Shown here: in pieces, positions 1-7,283 of the stretch
Position numbering within the stretch: position 1 is the first letter of the stretch
Layout of the letters: every line of letters begins with the position of its first letter
From: an uncultured Eubacteriales bacterium
GTDB taxonomy: Bacteria > Bacillota > Clostridia > Monoglobales > Firm-18
NCBI GenBank assembly: GCA_905210885.1
Contig: CAJLYO010000009.1
Span: 1-19,218 of the forward strand
Direction of reading: 5' to 3'
Length of the DNA stretch: 19,218 bases
Translations under genes and position numbers: made by a program
Notes under the pieces: model-generated
The model's input: the letters and a program-made list of their open reading frames with translations, nothing else
What the model was told of the DNA's origin: nothing
Databases searched by the model: none

Positions 1-42
1 CTTGCCGGGCATTGCCCATACTGCGGCGAAAAATTGGATTAA
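1..42 (+). CDS. C-terminal end of a zinc-ribbon protein (partial)
   Basis: The first 13 codons read LAGHCPYCGEKLD and end at a TAA stop at 40-42. The CPYCG sequence followed by EKL is half of a treble-clef/zinc-ribbon metal site, typical of the extreme C-terminus of small bacterial proteins with a rubredoxin-like zinc-ribbon tail. The rest of the gene lies upstream of the window, so its function cannot be told. The reading frame is directly followed by a terminator, which supports a real 3' end. Confidence 0.6.
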   Translation, partial: LAGHCPYCGEKLD

Positions 43-70
43 AAAAACGACCTGTCGAAGGCCGTTTTTT
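42..70. terminator. Bidirectional rho-independent terminator
   Basis: A run of A (42-47) plus CGACCT pairs with AGGCCG (59-64) plus a run of T (65-70) around a 5-nt loop. There is one A-C mismatch on the plus strand, which becomes a G-U wobble on the minus strand. It lies between two convergent genes (the zinc-ribbon protein and corA) and can end both transcripts. Confidence 0.8.
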
Positions 71-73
71 AAG

Positions 74-1015
74 TTAAAACAGATTTTTTCTTGCAAACAC
101 AAACGCAACAAGCATTGAAATTGCGATTGAAAGAATTATTAAAATGCCGAACCCGTGGGGGTGTGCCGAAAACGGCATGCCCATGGGGTTTAGGTTCATT
201 CCGTATGCGCTGAAAATCATTGTGGGTATGGACATAACAATCGTAATTGTCGCCAAAAACTTCATCACGATATTTAGGTTGTTTGATATAACGGAGGCAA
301 AAGCGTCCATCATTCCGCTTAAAATTCCGCTGTATATCCCCGCCATCTCCATTGCCTGCTTGTTTTCGACTATTACGTCCTCCAGCAAATCTGTGTCCTC
401 GGGATATTTCTTTATATTTTCCGTGCGCAGCATCTTTTCAAGCACACCCTCGTTGGAACGAAGAGATGTTGTGAAGTAAACAAGACTCTTTTCAAGTTCC
501 AAAAGCTCAATAAGTTCCTGATTTTTTGTGGACTTGTGCAGCTTTTTCTCAACTTCCTCGCTTTTCCTGTTTATGTTTCTTAAGTACATAAGGTAAAGGC
601 TTGCATTTTTGTTGAGAATCTGCAAAACAAAGCGTGTTTTCATGTGGGTGTGAAAATTGCGCACCTTGGAGTTCATAAAAGCCTGCAATACCGATGTGTC
701 CTCAAGGCATACAGTTATGATAACCTCTTTTGTAAGAATAATTCCCATAGGGATTGTGACATAGCTTGGCTTTTCGTTTCGTTCCTCAACAGTGGGCACG
801 TCAACAAGTATAAGGGTGTAGGTGTCCTCAACCTGTATTCGCGAGCGCTCCTCATCGTCCATTGCCGCTCTTAAATCGTCAAATTCAATGCCGTTTTCCG
901 CGGCAACCGACGCAAGCTCGGCACTTGTGGGCGCAGTAAGAGCAATCCAGCAGCCGTCCTCTCTTTTGTCGATCTGCTCTATTTTTCCGTCGAGGGTTTT
1001 AAATATTCTTATCAT
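74..1015 (-). CDS. corA: CorA family magnesium transporter
   Basis: This 313-residue protein of the CorA/MRS2-type divalent cation channel family should mediate Mg2+ (possibly Co2+/Ni2+) uptake as a homopentamer in the cytoplasmic membrane. The N-terminal ~240 residues form the soluble alpha/beta and long-helix funnel domain, rich in charged helices. The C-terminus has two membrane segments (about residues 245-268 and 288-308). The family signature YGMN falls at residues 271-274 at the end of TM1, followed by a short NPMGMPF periplasmic loop. The loop lacks the classic MPEL acidic pair, which is common in the divergent CorA-II-like branch of Firmicutes. A good Shine-Dalgarno (AGGGAG on the minus strand, about 1021-1027) precedes the ATG. 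It stands alone between a terminator and the tRNA operon. Family assignment is firm; the ion preferred is inference. Confidence 0.93.
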   Translation of the reverse strand: MIRIFKTLDGKIEQIDKREDGCWIALTAPTSAELASVAAENGIEFDDLRAAMDDEERSRIQVEDTYTLILVDVPTVEERNEKPSYVTIPMGIILTKEVIITVCLEDTSVLQAFMNSKVRNFHTHMKTRFVLQILNKNASLYLMYLRNINRKSEEVEKKLHKSTKNQELIELLELEKSLVYFTTSLRSNEGVLEKMLRTENIKKYPEDTDLLEDVIVENKQAMEMAGIYSGILSGMMDAFASVISNNLNIVMKFLATITIVMSIPTMIFSAYGMNLNPMGMPFSAHPHGFGILIILSIAISMLVAFVFARKNLF

Positions 1016-1263
1016 TTTAACTCCCTTCCGCTGTCCGAAACAAAACGCGCGAAAGGAGCGGTGCGTCAGACAGCAATATTCAATTTTTCTCGGTTTGTTC
1101 GTTTCCCGGGATCGCCGTCCAACTCATTCACCTCTTATTATATGTAATTTCCGGTGCAAATACACCAAAATATATTTTATCACATCGGGCATAATAAATC
1201 AAGCATTATTTTTTCCGCTTCGGCTTAAATGTGAAAAAAATATGGGAAATGTGAAAAAAACTC
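1016..1263. other. Intergenic region between corA and the tRNA operon
   Basis: This stretch holds the corA 5' leader on the minus strand. It has a weak imperfect hairpin (GCTGTC 1030-1035 with GACAGC 1069-1074) and a -10-like TATAAT on the minus strand around 1140. A 15-codon open frame preceded by AGAGGTGA is present there, but its spacing to the ATG is too short to be convincing. No M-box riboswitch or other known Mg2+ sensor could be recognised. Confidence 0.4.
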
Positions 1264-1292
1264 TTGACAAAACTAAGTTTTGATATTATAAT
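1264..1292 (+). promoter_or_regulatory. Consensus sigma-A promoter of the tRNA operon
   Basis: TTGACA (1264-1269), a spacer of exactly 17 bp, then TATAAT (1287-1292). This is a perfect match to the housekeeping sigma consensus, as expected for a stable-RNA operon. The first tRNA starts 54 bp after the -10 box. Confidence 0.92.
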
Positions 1293-1345
1293 AGTAAGAG
1301 CCGTGTGAGAACACCATAGTCTTGGTTAATGCGTGCATAGCAGAT

Positions 1346-1419
1346 GCGGGTGTAGTTCAATGGTAGAATCTCAGCCTTCCAAGCTGATTGTGTGGGTTCG
1401 ATTCCCATCACCCGCTCCA
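1346..1419 (+). tRNA. tRNA-Gly(TCC)
   Basis: The acceptor stem GCGGGTG/CACCCGC is fully paired. The anticodon arm TCAGC-CTTCCAA-GCTGA reads TCC, and the T-loop is TTCGATT. The discriminator T and an encoded CCA (1417-1419) complete the 3' end. It reads GGA/GGN glycine codons and is first of five in the operon. Confidence 0.96.
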
Positions 1420-1461
1420 TTGCTACATATGGCAGAATGTCTTTGGCGTTTTGCCTTGGAT

Positions 1462-1538
<77 letters not shown>

Positions 1539-1552
1539 CAGCAATTCTCTAT

Positions 1553-1630
1553 GGTGGGTATAGCTCAGTTGGTTAGAGCGCTAGATTGTGGCTCTAGAGG
1601 CCGACGGTTCGAATCCGTCTACCCACCCCA
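1553..1630 (+). tRNA. tRNA-His(GTG)
   Basis: The acceptor stem GTGGGTA pairs with TACCCAC. The genome encodes the extra G(-1) at 1553 opposite C73 at 1627, the histidine identity pair. The anticodon arm CTAGA-TTGTGGC-TCTAG reads GTG. CCA is encoded at 1628-1630. Confidence 0.96.
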
Positions 1631-1633
1631 TAT

Positions 1634-1709
1634 TGGGCTGTCGCCAAGTCGGTAAGGCACCAGATTTTGATTCTGGCATGCGTTGGTTCGAGTCCAGCCA
1701 GCCCAGCCA
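1634..1709 (+). tRNA. tRNA-Gln(TTG)
   Basis: The acceptor stem TGGGCTG pairs with CAGCCCA. The anticodon arm CCAGA-TTTTGAT-TCTGG reads TTG for CAA/CAG. The T-arm is TTGG-TTCGAGT-CCAG, and CCA is encoded at 1707-1709. It lies only 3 nt after tRNA-His. Confidence 0.96.
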
Positions 1710-1717
1710 TTTCACAT

Positions 1718-1793
1718 GACCCATTAGCTCAGTTGGCAGAGCACTTGACTTTTAATCAAGGTGTCCGGAGTTCGAATCTCCGATGGGTCACCA
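1718..1793 (+). tRNA. tRNA-Lys(TTT)
   Basis: The acceptor stem GACCCAT pairs with ATGGGTC. The anticodon arm CTTGA-CTTTTAA-TCAAG reads TTT for AAA/AAG. The T-loop is TTCGAAT, and CCA is encoded at 1791-1793. It is the last gene of the tRNA operon, and the terminator follows within a few bases. Confidence 0.96.
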
Positions 1794-1796
1794 GTT

Positions 1797-1832
1797 AAAA
1801 ACCGCTTAAACATAGGGTTTAGGCGGTTTTTT
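1797..1832 (+). terminator. Rho-independent terminator of the tRNA operon
   Basis: A near-perfect stem (1797-1811 with 1817-1830, one U-G wobble, loop ATAGG) ends in a run of six T. It directly follows tRNA-Lys. Confidence 0.92.
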
Positions 1833-1873
1833 GTCGTTAAATAATGATGATGTTTTTCCGATTTTTAGCCCAT

Positions 1874-1895
1874 TTGACAACTATCTGACAACTAC
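1874..1895 (+). repeat. Tandem 11-bp repeat, [T/C]TGACAACTA[T/C]
   Basis: TTGACAACTAT (1874-1884) is followed without gap by CTGACAACTAC (1885-1895): nine of eleven positions are identical and both copies lie on the same helical face. Tandem 10-12-bp sites next to a tRNA gene resemble the arm-type binding sites of tyrosine recombinases. That interpretation is inference; no integrase gene is present. Confidence 0.5.
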
Positions 1896-1910
1896 GGGGG
1901 AAAAACACGG

Positions 1911-1988
1911 AAAACAGCGGCTTATACTGTAGATTTTGACTCCGGCTACATGCCTTGGAGCGTAACCCTAAGTATAAGCTGTTGTTTT
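1911..1988. repeat. Long imperfect inverted repeat with tRNA-Gln-like loop
   Basis: About 18 bp at 1911-1928 pair with 1971-1988, with two G-T wobbles. The 42-nt loop contains a small TGTAG/CTACA hairpin enclosing a 14-nt segment (1932-1945) that reads like the 3' half of a tRNA-Gln(TTG) anticodon arm. The distal arm ends in a T-rich stretch, so it could also serve as a plus-strand terminator. The remaining bases to 2081 are AT-rich, with no recognisable promoter or ribosome binding site. Confidence 0.45.
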
Positions 1989-2081
1989 TATTTTGCCACT
2001 TCTTCTTGTGGTTATCAGAATAGGCGAAATCTGTAATTATTTTAAAATTATATAGTAATTATTGATGTAATTTTAATAATT

Positions 2082-4355
2082 TTGGCGCAGAAACTTAAAA
2101 AAAATCCAAGTTTTTATGTAATTTTAAAAACAGCGCTACATGCGGCTTGGTATTTAAACAAGGAGGGCTTAATCGGAGGTGCGGCAAACTCTGTAAACGG
2201 AATCAAAGGAAATATGTTTTATGCCGTGCTTACGGAAAACTTTGACAGTATAAAGTTTCTTTCGGAGTGTTATCGGGTTAGCCTTACCGTCACTAGTCGT
2301 CCCGACGAGGGAATGAGAGAGGACGCGAGCCACATCGCGCACGGTATGATTGATTATTATCTTTATTTTAATGATGTGGTTAAAGGGACAATAACTTTAA
2401 ATGATTATTTTAAAGATAGTTCATATAGTGCTACCGAAGAGGAATTTGAAGCGTTTGCCTCATGTATTTGTGACGGTGCTACATGGAGTATTTATCAAAA
2501 AGTACCCGATTTAAAGCCGAGAGGGCGACTTGTCAGCGGCCCGTTTAATGATGAAGAACGGCAAATCGGAACAATACTCCAGGCGTTAAAATATGTGGCA
2601 AATATTAAGTGTTCATATCAGCAGACGGCAAGAGAACTGCTGCAGCGCTATTACAGCGGTCAAGAGATGCACACGGGTAACCGTTATCTCAACGAGGGTG
2701 ATACAATGTATCATCGTTCGGAGGATACTTATGTTTCTCTTTCCATGTCCTCGTCAAGAGTAAAATGTGCGGAAGCGTGGAGCGGGCAGGGCAATTCGAC
2801 CCTTTACACCGGTGACGGATATATGCAGATATACGATGATGCGGCGGAATACTACAGTGATGCTGTGATTAGCTGTATGGATTGGAGCAGGCTTGCCGGG
2901 ACTACGGTTTTGACCAACACACAAAAGATACCGATTAGGGCAAGCTATTATACCGCCGAGCCGTTTGCGGGTGGTGTTTCAAACGGTAAATACGGTGTTG
3001 CGGCAATGAATTTTTCACAGCTTACTATGCCTGTTTATGCGCATAAAAGTTGGTTTTTCTTTGATGATGAGGTAGTGTGTCTGGGTAGCGGAATCGAAAG
3101 CAACAGCGATGAAGAAACACATACATATATAGATCAGCGCCCCGAACGCGGCGGAAAATTTATCGTAAACGGCGAACAGATAATTATGACGCCGGATAAT
3201 ACTAAGGAGTTAAGTAAGGTTAGCTGGATTTCCAACAACGGTATTGGCTATTATTTTCCCGACAGTCCGAACTTAATGATGCAAAAGCAAAACAGAGACG
3301 GTTCATGGACATATTTGGATGCCAATAATTTTGGCGGTTCGACTGTTAACATGGGGCTTTCATTTTTATGGTTTAATCACGGCAAAAGGGCAAAAAATGA
3401 AGGTTATGCATATGCTGTTCTTCCGGGGAAAACACCGGAGATGACAGCAGAATATGCTACCGGTAACAACTTTGAAATAATTGAACGAAGTGACCGTGTT
3501 CATGCGGTAAGAGATAGTTCAACAGGTGCTGTCGGCATTGTATTTTGGCCGAAAAACAAGGAACATGCCGATATACTTTTGTCTTATGATAATGCTTTCT
3601 TTGATGGAATTTTTCCGTATGTTGATAAGGCTGTGCCGTATGATTACTATACAGATGAAGTTGAGATATACGGTAAAAAAGGCAGAGTAAATCATACACA
3701 GACGACAGCTATGCAGGGATTTGAGGTTAGCTCCCAGCGGTTAGGCAATGACGTTGATTTTACGGTATGCTGGTTTGATGATGCACAGGCAAAAAGCGGT
3801 TCTTGGTGGAAATTAAAATACCACGATGCACAAGGAAATGCGAAAGAAACCGCATGTATACCCTACCAATACACGGATAAATGGGTAGAAACCACATTTC
3901 ACTTGTCTGATATTAATTTTGATTGTGACAGTAAATTTTTTTGGACAGGTGTTGATTTTGCAATTGAACACAGTAATTCGCCGCTCCGTTCGGGTACTGA
4001 TAAAATTAAGGGAGAGGATACATGTTATTACGGACCTGTAATACATGAAATTTCGATTTCTCCCCATGATACAAAAAAACCGGAAAGCTATGCGGAGGCT
4101 GCGGAGGGAATATTGACAGATACGCCTTGTATTGTTTACAAAAAGCCTATAGAGGGTGGTATAGAACTTTGCGTCAGTGAGCCAACTCAGCAAGGTAAAA
4201 AGATTAGATTAATTGTTGAAGGTTCATATTCTTTGGACAATCCTATAGAAGATGTTTCGATATATCCTGTTTCGGGGGACAGAACCGGGATTGTTATTCA
4301 GACCGGGAAAGGGCGCACATATAATATTACGTTAAGAAAGGACAGAGATAAATGA
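2082..4355 (+). CDS. Polysaccharide lyase family 8, 5'-truncated (probable pseudogene)
   Basis: The 757 readable codons match the PL8 fold (hyaluronate/chondroitin/xanthan lyases). First comes the second half of the alpha/alpha toroid, then the large central beta-sandwich with the hallmark LYTGDGYMQIYDD, MDWSRLAGTTV and HTYIDQRPERGGKF segments, then a C-terminal beta domain. The catalytic Asn (GGAAN, residue 36) and His (ASHIAH, residue 87) are visible and separated as in S. pneumoniae hyaluronate lyase (Asn349/His399). The expected general-acid Tyr position is Phe96 next to Tyr95. PL8 enzymes normally carry about 150-180 residues of toroid plus a signal peptide before the Asn; here only 35 residues precede it. 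The frame opens at 2046 after a stop, begins with TTG, and has no ribosome binding site. The next Met (residue 45) lies past the catalytic Asn. I infer a 5' deletion with an otherwise undamaged frame, hence recent. The ATGA overlap with the next gene marks a former operon. Confidence 0.8.
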   Translation: MAQKLKKNPSFYVILKTALHAAWYLNKEGLIGGAANSVNGIKGNMFYAVLTENFDSIKFLSECYRVSLTVTSRPDEGMREDASHIAHGMIDYYLYFNDVVKGTITLNDYFKDSSYSATEEEFEAFASCICDGATWSIYQKVPDLKPRGRLVSGPFNDEERQIGTILQALKYVANIKCSYQQTARELLQRYYSGQEMHTGNRYLNEGDTMYHRSEDTYVSLSMSSSRVKCAEAWSGQGNSTLYTGDGYMQIYDDAAEYYSDAVISCMDWSRLAGTTVLTNTQKIPIRASYYTAEPFAGGVSNGKYGVAAMNFSQLTMPVYAHKSWFFFDDEVVCLGSGIESNSDEETHTYIDQRPERGGKFIVNGEQIIMTPDNTKELSKVSWISNNGIGYYFPDSPNLMMQKQNRDGSWTYLDANNFGGSTVNMGLSFLWFNHGKRAKNEGYAYAVLPGKTPEMTAEYATGNNFEIIERSDRVHAVRDSSTGAVGIVFWPKNKEHADILLSYDNAFFDGIFPYVDKAVPYDYYTDEVEIYGKKGRVNHTQTTAMQGFEVSSQRLGNDVDFTVCWFDDAQAKSGSWWKLKYHDAQGNAKETACIPYQYTDKWVETTFHLSDINFDCDSKFFWTGVDFAIEHSNSPLRSGTDKIKGEDTCYYGPVIHEISISPHDTKKPESYAEAAEGILTDTPCIVYKKPIEGGIELCVSEPTQQGKKIRLIVEGSYSLDNPIEDVSIYPVSGDRTGIVIQTGKGRTYNITLRKDRDK

Positions 4356-5362
4356 GAATAGGAGCCATTAATTGGGACGCAGCATTGCCTGATAATACTT
4401 ATTTCGGAAAGTATACCCATAATAATCTCGGAAATTCGGAATATCATAATCGACTTCCGTTTTTTGCACAAAAAACAGCGGATAATGAGTATAAGATACC
4501 TATGCGTACGCATGAGCAATATGACGAGGAATTACGATATGCTGCTGAATTCGGTATAGACTTTTTCGCATATTGTTGGTATCCCGATAGCTTGGTGCCG
4601 CGCAATATCGGTAAAGAGGAGTATGGTTACCTTGCGCAGTATTACAGCGAATTGAATTTAGCACGAAAGCATTATCAGCAGAGTGAATGGAACAAAAAAA
4701 TCAGTATGTGCGCTATTATTCTTTGCGTAAGTGCTTATGCCGAATCTGATTTTATTGCGTTGACCGAGGCTATGAAGCAGGATTATTATGAGAAAATTGA
4801 CGGCAGACCGTTGGTGCTTGTGTTTAACAGGTATGATGCAGAAACAAACCGAACAATAAGGAAGTATGCATCGGCGGAGAACCTAAATCCGTATATCGCA
4901 TTTATCAGTAATAACGGTGATGATTTCGATAGTAAAACGGATTACAGCACCGCTGATGCAATAACTGCGTATGCTTCCACGCATGACGCTATCGGATTTG
5001 ATAGGCTGACTGAATTGACCAGAGTGGATAATGAGCGGCGGCTGACATGGAATCTGCCTGTTATTCCATTATTATCGATGGGGTGGAATCCGTCACCGAG
5101 AATTGCAAGACCTTCTCCGTGGGTTACTTATCCTAATGCTTCATATGCGGATTTGCCTGATGTCCGGGAAATTGAAAATGCGTTCTGTGACCTGTCTGAT
5201 TTTATAGACAAAAATTCTAACCTGGCAAATACAGACCATGTTATTGTTTTTGCGTGGAATGAATTTGAAGAAGGAGGTTATCTTTGCCCTACGTTGGCTG
5301 ATGATGGTAGCCCGAATTATGAATTGTTGAAAAATTTCTATGATGTCAGGAAGAACTATTAA
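4352..5362 (+). CDS. GH99/WbsX-like TIM-barrel glycan-active protein
   Basis: This 336-residue protein starts with MRIGAINWDAA, close to a first barrel strand, with no signal peptide. The segment YDEELRYAAEFGIDFFAYCWY (written in two parts around residues 56-76) resembles the D-x-E-I-x-x-A-x-x-x-GI-x-x-F-x-x-x-W-Y signature of the WbsX/GH99-like family. The C-terminal FAWNEFEEGGYLCPT (about 304-318) matches the AWNE-x-x-EG motif of that family, whose Glu residues are presumed catalytic or substrate-binding. Known relatives are endo-alpha-mannosidase-like hydrolases and polysaccharide-associated proteins; the substrate here is unknown. The ATG overlaps the stop of the PL8 gene by 4 nt (ATGA), so translation was coupled to a gene that now lacks its own start. 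A modest AGAAAGGA lies upstream. Family-level call good; activity is inference. Confidence 0.7.
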   Translation: MRIGAINWDAALPDNTYFGKYTHNNLGNSEYHNRLPFFAQKTADNEYKIPMRTHEQYDEELRYAAEFGIDFFAYCWYPDSLVPRNIGKEEYGYLAQYYSELNLARKHYQQSEWNKKISMCAIILCVSAYAESDFIALTEAMKQDYYEKIDGRPLVLVFNRYDAETNRTIRKYASAENLNPYIAFISNNGDDFDSKTDYSTADAITAYASTHDAIGFDRLTELTRVDNERRLTWNLPVIPLLSMGWNPSPRIARPSPWVTYPNASYADLPDVREIENAFCDLSDFIDKNSNLANTDHVIVFAWNEFEEGGYLCPTLADDGSPNYELLKNFYDVRKNY

Positions 5363-5400
5363 ATTATTTGTTGTTGTTGGAACATTACGGAAAATTTGGA

Positions 5401-5583
5401 TTACACGGAGGTACGGACATAGTCTTGGATTAACTGCTTAAAAACAGTCCAAGAATATGTCCGCACCCCCCTCTCCCTGCCCCCTATATTTAACGCTTCC
5501 GCTTCATTTTGTTTGAATATATTAAGCGTTCCATGTGGTCTTTTTGAGTTGTAATAGTACCATATTTCTCTGACTTTACATAA
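5401..5583 (-). pseudogene. Remnant of an integrase-core (IS3-like) transposase C-terminus
   Basis: Read on the minus strand, 5574 down to 5488 gives REIWYYYNSKRPHGTLN and following residues. This is the typical end of DDE integrase-core transposases (the YYN-x-x-RPH-x-x-L block of IS3/IS481-type elements). The frame runs on to a stop at 5401-5403 through a purine-rich stretch and a hairpin that do not look like transposase, and it begins directly after the stop of the ATPase gene. Everything upstream of the last ~30 codons, including the catalytic DDE residues, is missing. It is therefore a dead insertion-sequence scar between the GH99-like gene and the ATPase. Confidence 0.75.
5410..5467. 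repeat. Long hairpin with GCGGACATA-type arms
   Basis: Arms 5410-5431 and 5446-5467 pair over 22 bp with two mismatches and one wobble around a 14-nt loop. No T-run follows on either strand, so it is not a standard terminator. The core of the arms (CGGACATA-n-TCTTGGA) is related to the hairpin at 7943-7977. A pyrimidine-rich block (CCCCCCTCTCCCTGCCCCC) abuts its right side. Confidence 0.7.
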
Positions 5584-5586
5584 AAA

Positions 5587-6882
5587 TCATTTTTCCAGGC
5601 TTTTGCTGTCTGACAAAAAATCATAAATGTTCATTGTTAAAATACCGTTTTCGTCATAGTATGGCGGGACAATATCCTTGGTTATTATGATTTTTTTGAA
5701 TGAATCGTTGATTTTCTTAAACGGTCTTATCTCCTGTGCTCTCTTTTCATTATCCGGCATCGAAAACGCTGACTGAATGTAGTATCGCTTTGATCCGAGA
5801 TTGCAGACAAAATCAACCTCTAACTGCTTTCTTACCGACCTGCCGGTCTTATCCTTTTCGCTGACCGTAACCACACCGACGTCAACCTTATATCCGCGCA
5901 TTCTGAGCTCGTTATAGATAACATTTTCCATAGCGTGCGTCTGCTCAAACTGTCTGAAATTAATTCGGGCGTTGCGGAGTCCCATGTCGGAAAAGTAATA
6001 TTTTTTAGGGGTTTCTATATAAGATTTTCCTCTGATGTCATATCTTTGTGCCGCTTCAAGCAAAAATGAATCCTCCAGACAGTCAAGATATTTCTTTATG
6101 GTTGCGGAAGTTATTTTTGAGTTTTTTACGGATTTAAAGGTTTTACGGAGTTTTTCCGGATTTGTTAATGAACCTATTGAGGAGGAAACTATGTTAAGCA
6201 AATCCTCAAGTTCTCCGATGTTTCTTATCTTGTTTCTTTTTTGAATATCTCTTACGTAAATTTCACTGAAAAGATTTTCAAGCGCAGCCGCCCTGTTTTC
6301 ATGCCCGTGTCTTAACACAATCAGCGGAATGCCGCCGTAGAGCATATACTCAGACAGACCCTCGTACCTGTCGCCTTTGAAAACTGTCATAAACTCCGAA
6401 AAGCTGAGCGGGTACATATGAATTTCGTCACCGCGCCCGGCAAACTCCGTTATGATATCCTTCGATAAAAACTTTGCATTGCTCCCGGTGACGTACACAT
6501 CCATGTTTTTTTTACGGAGATAGCCGTTTAAAACGGTTTCGAAGCAATCAAGCATCTGAACTTCGTCCAAAAGGAGATAGTACATTTCATCGTCCGTAAT
6601 TTTCGAGCGTATAAATGCCATGAACTTTTCGGGATCGGCTTTTCTGTTTTCCTTTTCGATCTTTATAATGCTTTCGCCGATTAAGTCCAAATCGTCGCCC
6701 GAGTCAAAGGCAAAGCGGATAATATGGCTTTTATCAACACCGCATTCCAAAAGGTGATTATAAAAAATTTCATTCAGAAGATACGACTTTCCGCATCTTC
6801 TGATACCTGTTATAACCTTTATAAGTCCGTTGTGCTTTAAGCCAATCAGCTTATTTAAATATAAATCTCTTTTAATTTCCAT
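5587..6882 (-). CDS. AAA_14/DUF4143 family ATP-binding protein
   Basis: This 431-residue protein of the archaeal-ATPase-like AAA_14 + DUF4143 family is found as scattered single genes in gut anaerobes; its cellular role is not established. A Walker A (GIRRCGKS, residues ~27-34) and a Walker B (YYLLLDEVQ, ~100-108) are followed by a sensor-like VYVTGSNAKFLS. The C-terminal DUF4143 half contains YYFSDMGLRNAR and EVDFVCN...YIQ, which resembles the E-x-D...Q core of PD-(D/E)XK-like folds. I place the start at MEIKRDLYL (6882) because GGTG lies at suitable spacing there. An in-frame ATG at 6924 has no ribosome binding site. Full family length with all motifs intact, so probably expressed. It sits alone in a region of decayed genes, and these families are often horizontally spread. 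Family call firm, function unknown. Confidence 0.85.
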   Translation of the reverse strand: MEIKRDLYLNKLIGLKHNGLIKVITGIRRCGKSYLLNEIFYNHLLECGVDKSHIIRFAFDSGDDLDLIGESIIKIEKENRKADPEKFMAFIRSKITDDEMYYLLLDEVQMLDCFETVLNGYLRKKNMDVYVTGSNAKFLSKDIITEFAGRGDEIHMYPLSFSEFMTVFKGDRYEGLSEYMLYGGIPLIVLRHGHENRAAALENLFSEIYVRDIQKRNKIRNIGELEDLLNIVSSSIGSLTNPEKLRKTFKSVKNSKITSATIKKYLDCLEDSFLLEAAQRYDIRGKSYIETPKKYYFSDMGLRNARINFRQFEQTHAMENVIYNELRMRGYKVDVGVVTVSEKDKTGRSVRKQLEVDFVCNLGSKRYYIQSAFSMPDNEKRAQEIRPFKKINDSFKKIIITKDIVPPYYDENGILTMNIYDFLSDSKSLEK

Positions 6883-6924
6883 ATTATTCACCACTATAAA
6901 ATAGATTTGCGCATACAAATGCAT

Positions 6925-7277
6925 TTTTCTATTTTAATATTACCATAAATATAATAAAAAATCAATAACCTTAATAGATTTTTGCATTTTTGTTGCCTTT
7001 TTATCATTAAGTCATAAGCTGATAGGATTTGAATCTATGTTCCGTATATTTCTAAAATTATAGAATATACAAACAATATACAAACAATATACGATAAAGT
7101 CGCTGAACATTTATTATAATATATATTAGGAATTATCACATAAAGCGGTGAAATAACGGTGTAGGGCAAAATGATAGGATTAAGGAGAATGTATAAGATG
7201 TTATGAAGTTTTTCTGCGAAAGTGCATGGAAAGCCATTTGACAGGTGGAAGGTCAAAACAACGGATAAAGGGAGGAA
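6925..7277. other. AT-rich non-coding region with short repeats and a structured leader
   Basis: No gene is visible. There is a bulged hairpin (GTATATT at ~7043 with AATATAC at ~7070) and 2.6 copies of AATATACAAAC (7064-7092). A -10-like TATAAT lies near 7115. Two small stems sit just before the next ribosome binding site: ATGG/CCAT 7226-7237 and TTTGAC/GTCAAA 7237-7257. None matches a riboswitch class I know. It is probably the 5' leader of the secreted-protein fragment that follows. Confidence 0.4.
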
Positions 7278-7283
7278 ATGGAA

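Noticed and set aside
144..1283. Plus-strand open frames over corA and its upstream region
   Set aside because: They are antisense to a clear CorA gene, lack ribosome binding sites and give no recognisable protein.
5587..6882. AAA_14/DUF4143 ATPase as part of an antiphage defence system
   Set aside because: No nuclease, toxin or other defence partner lies beside it; neighbours are gene fragments, and the family is widespread as single genes of unknown role.
7064..7092. AATATACAAAC tandem copies as iterons or CRISPR-like repeats
   Set aside because: Only 2.6 copies of an 11-bp AT-rich unit, with no spacers, rep gene or origin features nearby; most likely slippage in AT-rich DNA.
7200..7277. 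Leader before the truncated secreted protein as a c-di-GMP (GEMM) riboswitch, because of a GGAAAGCC-like stretch
   Set aside because: The GEMM core, tetraloop receptor and second stem are absent; only two small independent stems are present.
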